From Tetradesmus obliquus (Eukaryota > Chlorophyta > Chlorophyceae > Sphaeropleales > Scenedesmaceae), in NCBI GenBank assembly GCA_030272155.1, contig CP126195.1, forward strand, positions 806,001 through 870,000: a DNA stretch of 64,000 nucleotides, read 5' to 3'. The first letter of the stretch is position 1. Each line of letters starts with the position of its first letter. The position numbers and the translations under genes were made by a program. A model generated the notes under the pieces. That model ran no database searches. It saw nothing but the letters and a program-made list of their open reading frames with translations, and had not been told where the DNA came from. Below, in pieces: positions 56,120 to 64,000 of the stretch.

Positions 56120-59100
56120 TGTTATTGTCATCAACGTCAACAACGACATGGACAACAGCAGCAACAACCGCAAGAGCAGCAGCATCAGCAGCCGGCACCT
56201 ATGCCATGGCATGTGTAGCATAGGACCGGTCGCACCTCTGACATTTAATGGTTTTCATAAAAGCAGTTGCCCTGAACTCACATTCAAAGCCTCACATCAA
56301 CCAATTTTGCTAGTACTGACCCGATTTAGGATCTAGGTAGCCCTGGTAATGGTAGCCTACAGGAGTCAAAGATCTTTCAAGGTGACCTGTCGAATGGCTG
56401 GTTGGCTTTCAAATCGCGTAAGCATTCAACTTGATGATTTGCATAAGTAAAACAAATCATAGCACGTCCACCTCAAAGTTGAAGGCACGTTGTAGTTGGA
56501 CCAAAACAATGCAAAATGCATATTGATGCCACGGATGACCCTAACCAGAAACAATGAGGGACCAGCAACCCACCTGTGTGTTTTCCATGGCTCGCACCGC
56601 ACCACCCACTATGGCCAAGCCTGATCCACAAACCATCCTCAAGTCGTCCACAGCGCCTGACTGGTGCATCCACAGCATGCTGCTGTGGATGACTGTTCAG
56701 TGGCTGCTCACAGAACCTGTAAATGATGCCGTAGATGAGTTTTTATGTGCATGCTATGGTTATACAAGGACAGCACACCTGTGCAGCAGCAACAGTTGTG
56801 CTGCAGAAGCCCCCCAGATGTCAGGTGCAGGTGCAGGCCTGGCAGGACACATGCACGGTGAAGGCATACTATGCTAGTTTCCCATAATTATTTTTTGTTT
56901 AGCTGTGGTTGTTGTGCTATTGCAGTTCCCTTGCATCCCTGCAGGACTGGGCTGAAGCACTTGGTGTGCCGATGGCACATCTCGCTGCCAGCACAAAATG
57001 GATAGCCATTGAAATTGTACGTTCTAATCAAACGGTTTGATAGAAGGAGCGCGCCCGACAGCATTGGTCGCGCTCCTAACAACTGTTCAAACATCTGGGT
57101 TTGGTACTGACAGCCCAGCCTGGTGCGGAGCACCCCATGGCTGATGCAAGCTCACTGACAAATGGAATCGAAGCTGTGACTCCAATGGACATGCTTTCAA
57201 CTGCGCCTGATTAACGCCTGCGTATACAGCATCGTGAGCCAATGCAGCGTACCTGCCGGGCTGCTTTCACAAGCGATCGATGACGACATCTTCCAAATTT
57301 TACATCGAAGCGACTGCATTGAACACAACAGGCGCACTGCAAGTGACCAGCTCAGGATCCGCCAGATCATCAGTGCTGCTGCCAACAGCAACCATGGCTG
57401 TTGTGATTGATCCTGGGCCGATCACTGTCGTGCGCCTGCTTCATTCGTTACTTAATCCACATACTCAATGGTGCTAGCAGCTCTACTGCAGCGTCGACCA
57501 CACTAGTGCCAGTTGATGCAGCAGGAGTTGCACAGCAGCAGCAGCAGCAGCAGCAGCAGGCATGCACAACATACATGCACGCCAAGGGACACATGTGCAG
57601 GCGGTAAATCCTGGACGCTGGATCTGCTATTGCATCAAACATACAGCAGCAGACAGCAGGTGAGCAAGCTGTGCAAGCCACTAGGCCGGTGGTGACATCA
57701 GCAGCTGACCTGAGCACAGCAGCGGACTGCAGTCCATATGCACGCATGTGCATCTTGTCCTGCAGGCAGTCAGCGGTATTTTTGTGCAATTACGTCGTGC
57801 GGCCAACGCTTAGCCCGCAACAGCTTTCTCACGGTAGCGCAAATGAAGCAGTGCTGTGTAGCACACTGAACATGCATCATGTCACATGTATGTTGTTGCG
57901 CATGCATGGCTTGACAAATCGCATGTGTGAACAATTCAACACAGAACAGTTGGCTTGTGCAAAACACAAGCACATATCTGTTCACCGTGTCTTGCTCCTG
58001 GTGAGTATTGTGCTGCGCTGCGCGGCTGCCACGGCTACATTTCCTGAATTGGATGCCATGTAGTGAAGCTGCGCCATTAATCTCAAGCAACAAAAGCACA
58101 CTCAGCGGCTGCAACAGCTTGATACCAGGTGAGAAGATCTGCTCCCAGGTGCACAGCAGAAGCACACGTTCAGCGACAGCTACATGACCCCAGAGGCAGT
58201 TCACAGCAACGACAACAGCTGGCAGTGGCTGCAGTAGCATGTGATGGCACTATCGGCTGCAGCGGCTGCCCTGCATGCGCGCGGCACCACGGTAACACTA
58301 GCAGCAGAAGCAGCAGCAGTGCCTGTGATGCATGTTGATGGCTTGGGTCGCACCACCGGGTGCCTGCATGCGTCAATGCAGTAGCAGCTGCCGTTTGCAC
58401 AGCACTCACCACACGTGATGGTCTGCTGCAGGTTCGTCCAGTGCATCGAGCTGTATGCAGGCAAGCAGCCTGCAGCGCGACGGCTTACTCGCGCACAACA
58501 ATCTAACTGTCAACAACAGTCTGGAACTTGTTGACAGGTACGTGCAAGGTTGAGCATGCAGGGCGCCATCCAGGATTTTGCAGCGCAACACAGATCGGAT
58601 GCGCGCCTAGTGTCAGATCACCTCCGCAGCAGTAGCAGCGTCAGACTTGCGCCACATGTTGTGTGGGGTCTTGATATGCCAGTGCTTCTATGCTGAGAAG
58701 CAGCAGCAGCAGCAGCAGCAGCCGGCCACTCCTTCAAGAAGCAGTGCCGCACTTTGCATGTAAAATGACGAAGTTGTACGGTTCCTGCATGTGGTCTTGG
58801 CAGCAGCAGCGCTGCTGTAGCAGTTGCACGTACAACACAAATTCCTAAACCACTTTGCTGCCTTTGTTGTTGCTGCTGCTGCTGCTGCTACTGCGACTGC
58901 GACTGCGACTGACTTGCCCAGTGCGGTGCAAGCTGTTGTGCAGGTCACCAAGTTGCAAGCTATGTGTGCACGGTTCAACAGCAGATCAGGGCCTGACACA
59001 GCAAGACGGGTTGCTGCCACTGACTGAGCAGTATCAGACGGAACACAATGGTCCAGGTTGCATGTGGCACGTCACAGCATGGCGTTGCATTGCAGGGGAC

Positions 59101-59339
59101 ATAGCACATATTGCGACATTCTTGTGAGTGTTTGTGTACTTGTGGCCTAGTACCCAAGGTGCAGCAGGAGCAGCAGTGACTTGGCCTTGCAAGCTTTGTT
59201 ACCTGCTGCTGCTTCTGCTGCTGCACGCTGTGCTCGCGTACCCGGCGCCAGCGCGACGGGAAGTTATCGATTATTGTTATATATCAGTCTGTAACATGTT
59301 TAATCAGTGATTCGAGGCTGGTTTACGCTATCCACATCT
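56120..59339. other. Region without a resolved gene
   Basis: Contains scattered short open segments on both strands. One on plus at 58468-58541 reads NNLTVNNSLELVDR before a GTACGTG donor and resembles a beta-helix rung. It could hold further decayed exons of the same family. Nothing can be assembled. Confidence 0.3.
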
Positions 59340-59490
59340 TCATCCACAAGTGTGCGAAGTTCATCCACACGCCGTGTGGACCCAGACGGATGTGGATGGC
59401 TTGTGGATGGCCGTAGTCCGCTGTGGATGGCACTATGGATGACCTGATGTGGACGATTTGTGGATGAGTTGTGGATGGGCCTTGACCATA
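59340..59490. repeat. TGTGGATG/CATCCACA repeat cluster
   Basis: About ten TGTGGATG or GTGGATGG words, with their complements (CATCCACA) at the left end, so the cluster can form hairpins. Spacing is irregular (about 10-20 bases). Confidence 0.75.
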
Positions 59491-59702
59491 GTGACCGTTT
59501 TCAACTGCTGTGTTGCCGTCCAGCCGGCAAGCTTCAAGCGCTACCCTACTGCGCCATCCTGCCGACAATGCTCCTCCAAAAGAGGTTGCAATGTTGTTGG
59601 CAAACCTACAGTGAGCCAGGATAAGGCTGCCGTTGCCCACGGCCAGGACAGCGCCTCCAGATTCTGCACTGTTGCTGGAAAAACTGCTGTCGGTCACTGA
59701 TA
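59491..59702 (-). pseudogene. Isolated beta-helix repeat exon
   Basis: Minus-strand exon after a CAG: VSVTDSSFSSNSAESGGAVL, FANNIATSFGGALSAG, LDGNTAVENG. This is the polymorphic-repeat signature (GGAxx, FxxN). It is probably an upstream exon of the decayed gene at 52925-56119 or of a relative; no joined model. Confidence 0.5.
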
Positions 59703-59945
59703 CCTGCGCAACAGCCACAGCACAACATCTGGTACTCTGAGTTGTTGCAGTTTGACAGTTGTTGAGCAAGATCAGCAGTGGCCCAACCGTCCAAGTGACG
59801 GTGCTGCATTCATTGCAAAATGATAGGACACCGTTTTTCAAACCTGAAACATGATGTTTAGCCAGTGTGCAGTCGCTGCAAATGGCTTGGCCAACTGTGT
59901 TGATGTACTGGTCCAGTAGTGGCGCTTAGGCTAGCCAACGCTGCC

Positions 59946-59958
59946 GGGGGGGGGGGGG
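59946..59958. repeat. G13 homopolymer
   Basis: Thirteen consecutive G followed by TATGGGGGG. It could form a quadruplex or be an assembly error. Confidence 0.7.
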
Positions 59959-60583
59959 TATGGGGGGCTTCCCTCCAACCGCACACCTGGCATGAGCAGT
60001 GTCTCATTCTTATCCTCAGGCAATGCACTCAGCTAGTTGGTTTCCACACACTTGATAGGGTCCATGGGATTCCTCACAGCCCAGGATTGTGCAGCTACAG
60101 CTAAGGGTTTCGTTGGTAATGTGTTGGTATTGGTACTTTGGCGATAGCTGCGTCTATACTGGCCAGCATCGCAATCGGAAAGTTGTGACAGATTCTGTTT
60201 CACACGTTCGAACATCACGTGATTCTGCACATAGTACAATTTGAAGATACGTCAATGCATCAAATGTGATGCACATGTGAAGTGTCACCTTGCAACGCTT
60301 GCCTGGGCTTCCTCATGCGCAGTTTTACTTGTAAGACTTGTCAAGTGTGCCCAATTCATACTATACATATCCATCCAGCACAATGCATTGGTGTGCGCCA
60401 AGAAACGTGCATTCATAATCCACTTGTATTTAACTGTGCAAGCATGGAACTGCTTGCATTGCAAGCAGACACCGTGCCTTGCTCAGCGTAATCCGCATCA
60501 GTAGTGATTAGGTGAGTGAGTGAGTGACTACCCAGGCCGCTCTGCAGCTCCTGGGTAAGTTAAGGCTAAGAGGGTGTGTGTGG

Positions 60584-60602
60584 CCAGGGGCAGCGCCCCT
60601 GG
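60584..60602. other. 3' UTR hairpin of the retroelement
   Basis: CCAGGGGC / GCCCCTGG, 8-bp perfect stem with loop AGC. A second imperfect hairpin (CTTGCGCCC / GGGCACAAG) lies at about 60629-60648. LINE 3' stem-loops often serve as the recognition site of the reverse transcriptase. Confidence 0.65.
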
Positions 60603-60668
60603 GCTCCACACCCTCTACCTGTCCACTTGCGCCCTAGGGCACAAGCGGGGTGTATCGCTGTCGTGCGC

Positions 60669-63600
60669 TCATCTAAACCGTGGCTTTTTGCGGTGGTCTG
60701 GCTCGCCGGTGCCGTGCTTTCGTTTATTTGTGGGGTTCGGGTTTGGCTGTGCTGGTCTTGCGCCTGTACATTTCCTTGCTGCCGTCATGATCGCCTTACG
60801 TTGCCTCCATATCTTCTGCATGTTGGTCACCGCTGAGAAGTGCAGTTTCTTTGCCAGCGCTGCTAATCGTGGTCCTTCTACCCCTAGTTGGTGTTCCATT
60901 GTGTCTATTGTCTCCTTGTATATCACCCCAGTCACCCCTAGTAGAATCGGCGCAACTGTAATTCTGCAGTCTGGGTCGTGTGTAGCAAACAGCTCTTTCA
61001 GCGCGGCATGCTGGTCCTGTGCGCGTTGCCGCTGGGGTTCTGGGTCTGTGTCTTTGCAGTATTTGATCTCTGCAATGACGTAATTCATCTGACTGCTCAT
61101 GCCGTCCATCTTCTGCATCAGAATGTCAGGGATGCTGCCTGTGTAGGCTTGCAGTGCACTGCGCAGAGCTGGGGGCATGTTTGTGGGGAGGTCAGTGTCT
61201 CGCAGGTAGCGGTTACATGGCAGGCGTGCTGGGACTTCGCCGTCTGGCCACCGTCTTCGGATGCCCACGTCTGTCAGCAAAATAGCACTAGCGCCTGAGC
61301 TTTTGTATATTGCTTCCACAATCAGGGACCCTGCTGCATTGTGGCGGCTGGTGACAGTAGTAGATAGCCTAGGGCATCCGCTGATGGCATGGTGGCAGCT
61401 GTCTGTGTCGCCACATCTGAGGGGGCACTTGGGACTCTTTATCACACGGTAACGGTGCAACTGCTTGTGTGTCGGCGCTACGTCAAATCTACATCCGATG
61501 GCCAGCTTTTTGGTACGCAAGGAAACCTTTGAGCTTGTTACAAACATATGGCTGTATCTGTGTTCCATTTGGTCGCAGTGCCGCAGCCACTGCTCGGCGT
61601 AGTATGATTGTAAGTTGGACCTGCCAAACCATCTGTGCGTATGTGCTATGTCTCGCAGCGCATCCTCTAGGTTGGCCAGTGGTTCATACAGCGTGTGCTG
61701 AGATGACTTGCCATTTGTTTCCTTCTGCTGCTCAATGCGTCTATGTGGCCAATGAATGCTCGTTCGCCGGTTGCTGGGCCTGTCATATTCATTGAGTTGG
61801 GTGGGAGCCACTTCTCCATGTGCCACAGCCACTGCTGCCGCGTCTGCAGCTTCATTGCCTGCTATGCCTATGTGACTTTTGACCTTCCAGATATGAACTG
61901 TGCCAGGTGCCGCTCTTATTGCTTCGACTATCCCATTTAGCAGGTGGAGGTGACGGTGCTCTGAAATATCCTGGGGACGATCCACTGCTTTTCTAATGCC
62001 GAAGATCGACCCGAGGCTGTCAGTGGCGATGTGGACGGTGTTGTCTGGTTGTGTTATCAGGGGCGCTGCCTCTGTAAGTGCTACATGGATAGCTGCCAGT
62101 TCTGCCCTACTGATGGTGTTAACGTAGCTCAGGTCCGCATTGCCGTCCCTCTGTATGCAGTTGATGTACCATGTGCGTTCGTGCCTGTCCTGGGAGGCAG
62201 GCATGTGCACTGCTGCACCTATGCATGGTCCATTGCAATTTTTGTCCTGTATCACACTGCCGTCCGTGTACGTAAACGTATCCCACTTGTGTAGCAGCGC
62301 AGGAGGCGAGTCCAGCTGGCCCAGCCTGACCCAGTGTTGCTCTCTGAGCATTTGAGCTTCCTGAGCCCCAAGGGCCGTGCTAGTCATGCCAAGCAGTCGG
62401 GCTGGTTTTCTGGTATCCTGTGACTTTCGCTGAAAACGTTTGGACGCATTTGCTACCCATCGTGCTTCCGTTAGGATGGAGCCTGTTCTGCATCCCCCAA
62501 AGCCGGCAATCGCGTATTCTGCGTCGTCAAACTGAATGCGTAGGCTGTTCTTGTTGATCAATTTTCTTGGCAGTGCCAGTTCTATGTTCTCTCTGAATGT
62601 ACGTTGCCATTCCCGGTCCCACAGTGGCAGGTGCTGCTGAAAGCCTGCCTCGTTAGCTATGGCTATCGCCTGGAGCCGCCAATGCAGTTGTTTAGGGCTC
62701 AGCATTGGGGCGTTGCCTGGAGGCTGGAGGTCCACCATCCTGCTGGGGGCTGTGAACAACATCCTGCAGCAGTGGCGATGCAGGTGCACCAACCGCATGT
62801 GGGCTGCGTCGTCGTAGTCTGCGCAGTACGTGGGTACCAGGAGGATGGTGACTGTGGGAACGTCTGTGCTCAGGGCGGACCTGATGGCCCAGTCAGTTGC
62901 CTTGGCAGCGGCATGCTGGTCAAAGTTGGGGACCGCTATGCTGCTTCCTGTCCACGCACACTTGTAGGCGTCATAGTTGGCTCCAAACAGCTGATCTTCT
63001 GGATGTACCGACCAGTATTGTTTGGTTTCTGGGTGGACATTCAGTGGGCTCGCAAATCGTTCCTTATCGCAGCCGATCATATGTTGCAGTGTTGCATGCA
63101 GCGCAGGCGGCATGGCATATTGGTGTTTTGCTTCGATAAACTTATCTGTCGTGCCGGGTAGTGCGCCGCCTTCCTGGTAGCGCGTGCACAGCTGGTGCAG
63201 AGCCTCTGCCAGAGTGCCTGGCCTGTGCTGCGCTGCTACTTGACTGTAATGATGCTCTACGTGCAGGTATGCAACACTGAGTCTGTGCGCTAGCTCAGGT
63301 TGCATCATGTGGATGCAGCGGCCATCTCGCTGGTAGATGCAGGCAACGTTTCTTGTTGAAGCTGTTGTAGTGCTGGTGTCTGATCTGTCAGCGCATGGCA
63401 TCTGCCTGGTGAATACCGCGAATTTGCATGTGGGTTCCAGCGGTCGCGTGTCTGTGTGAGGGTTGATGGGGGTTGTGTGGATGATTAGTTTTCGGCGCAG
63501 TGCCTGACCAATGGTGACGTTGTACAGTTGCTCGTTCGGGGCTGATGTTATGTGGTGGAAACATATCTTTTTGGGGCGTGGTTGTAGTTGGTTCAGGGCG

Positions 63601-64000
63601 GCAGCGCGGTCCTCAACCTGGCGGCGTTCTTGGATTGTTGCTAATTCTGCTTTGGCTGCTGCTGTGCCGCATGTCTCCACCAAGCTGATGGGCTCCTCGG
63701 TAGGGAGAAACGTGACCTTGTACAACCTCAGCTCAGGGGGCAGCGTGGCCGCCGTGTAGTGTTCGTCAGCGCATTCCATACAGGTATACGGTTCTTCTGA
63801 TGATGCGCATTGCACGTCGTGTGGCAGGCATGTATTATGGTACATGCGCTGGCAAACTATGCATTGCTTGATTGTACTTCTGTCCGCGTCTGCTGTAATC
63901 GCTGCTGTGCAGAATTCGCATGGCCTGAAGGCATTAAGCTCGTCCATGTCCGCGTCATCGGCGGTTTGGGGCCCGATTCCTTGGGGCAGCCTGTAGCGGC
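60669..64000 (-). CDS. Retroelement polyprotein: PHD, PCIF1-like, RNase H, PD-(D/E)xK
   Basis: Open from the window edge; 1,092 residues from the first in-window ATG (63947), with 17 more codons open upstream, so the true start is probably outside. Numbered from that ATG: PHD finger C10-C13-C29-C32-H37-C40-C56-C59; a region at 297-405 (FASPLN, YWS, FGANYDAY, VTILLVPTY) resembling PCIF1-type adenine methyltransferases but with VPNF where NPPF is expected; RNase H with D562, E616, D643, D702; a zinc knuckle C841-C845-H852/853-C858; an endonuclese-like motif PD (940-941) and EIK (960-962) followed by YCKDTDPEPQ; a basic tail. The PCIF1 assignment is my inference from pattern. Confidence 0.7.
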   Translation of the reverse strand, partial: RYRLPQGIGPQTADDADMDELNAFRPCEFCTAAITADADRSTIKQCIVCQRMYHNTCLPHDVQCASSEEPYTCMECADEHYTAATLPPELRLYKVTFLPTEEPISLVETCGTAAAKAELATIQERRQVEDRAAALNQLQPRPKKICFHHITSAPNEQLYNVTIGQALRRKLIIHTTPINPHTDTRPLEPTCKFAVFTRQMPCADRSDTSTTTASTRNVACIYQRDGRCIHMMQPELAHRLSVAYLHVEHHYSQVAAQHRPGTLAEALHQLCTRYQEGGALPGTTDKFIEAKHQYAMPPALHATLQHMIGCDKERFASPLNVHPETKQYWSVHPEDQLFGANYDAYKCAWTGSSIAVPNFDQHAAAKATDWAIRSALSTDVPTVTILLVPTYCADYDDAAHMRLVHLHRHCCRMLFTAPSRMVDLQPPGNAPMLSPKQLHWRLQAIAIANEAGFQQHLPLWDREWQRTFRENIELALPRKLINKNSLRIQFDDAEYAIAGFGGCRTGSILTEARWVANASKRFQRKSQDTRKPARLLGMTSTALGAQEAQMLREQHWVRLGQLDSPPALLHKWDTFTYTDGSVIQDKNCNGPCIGAAVHMPASQDRHERTWYINCIQRDGNADLSYVNTISRAELAAIHVALTEAAPLITQPDNTVHIATDSLGSIFGIRKAVDRPQDISEHRHLHLLNGIVEAIRAAPGTVHIWKVKSHIGIAGNEAADAAAVAVAHGEVAPTQLNEYDRPSNRRTSIHWPHRRIEQQKETNGKSSQHTLYEPLANLEDALRDIAHTHRWFGRSNLQSYYAEQWLRHCDQMEHRYSHMFVTSSKVSLRTKKLAIGCRFDVAPTHKQLHRYRVIKSPKCPLRCGDTDSCHHAISGCPRLSTTVTSRHNAAGSLIVEAIYKSSGASAILLTDVGIRRRWPDGEVPARLPCNRYLRDTDLPTNMPPALRSALQAYTGSIPDILMQKMDGMSSQMNYVIAEIKYCKDTDPEPQRQRAQDQHAALKELFATHDPDCRITVAPILLGVTGVIYKETIDTMEHQLGVEGPRLAALAKKLHFSAVTNMQKIWRQRKAIMTAARKCTGARPAQPNPNPTNKRKHGTGEPDHRKKPRFR

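Larger units (their letters stand above)
60505..64000 (-). mobile_element. Non-LTR-type retroelement, 3' part
   Basis: Minus-strand element running off the right edge. Its 3' UTR (60668-60530) has two hairpins and ends in a (CTCA)n tail at about 60505-60530, as in LINEs that end in short tandem repeats. The ORF carries RNase H and an endonuclease-like domain. No reverse transcriptase is inside the window; it would lie beyond 64000. Confidence 0.7.

Overview
The window looks like nuclear DNA of a chlorophycean green alga, probably a sphaeroplealean close to Scenedesmaceae. This is inferred, not proven. The support is long CAG/CTG-encoded Gln/Ala/Ser runs in almost every gene, intron-rich genes with GTGAGT/(C)AG borders, TGTAA polyadenylation-type signals, DxDCGG cysteine modules, a TKL-type receptor kinase, and a homologue of the chloroplast rbcL-mRNA factor MRL1.

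Layout. 1-1662 (+): 3' end of a gene with a PPC-like secreted domain. 2662-6642 (+): plastid-type, low-complexity protein with four LWQR motifs. 6.6-10.8 kb: repeats, copies of the neighbouring gene's tail, retroelement 3' ends and a tRNA-like SINE. 10814-17863 (-): 13-exon secreted EGF/DxDCGG protein. 18986-21367 (-): RWD-RING E3 ligase of RNF25 type. 22099-24943 (+): RBBP4/MSI-type WD40 protein, divergent from the ligase. 25769-35494 (+): 16-exon TKL receptor kinase. 35.5-38 kb: hydrophobic ORFs without a firm gene model. 38028-40089 (+): RGG/FoP mRNA-export-type protein. 41891-50839 (+): 12-exon MRL1 homologue. 50.8-60.5 kb: weak ORFs and a decayed beta-helix/GCC/multi-TM gene on the minus strand. 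60.5-64 kb (-): retroelement ORF with PHD, PCIF1-like, RNase H and PD-(D/E)xK domains, running off the window.

Exon models were built by hand from splice consensus. In every complete gene the phases close and the summed coding length is a multiple of three, which is the main support for the models; transcripts were not available.

The most unusual feature is shared by all but one of the complete genes, independent of function. Exon edges, each with its splice site, are tandemly copied into the neighbouring intron. About 20 clusters were found, mostly with a period of about 93-122 bp or roughly twice that. Some copies keep an open, in-phase frame and could act as alternative splice sites; others are decayed. 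In the receptor kinase the catalytic-loop exon itself is copied, and the only copy that continues into the DLG motif has Asn in place of the catalytic Asp. A second recurrent feature is (CTG)n tracts directly before 3' splice sites.
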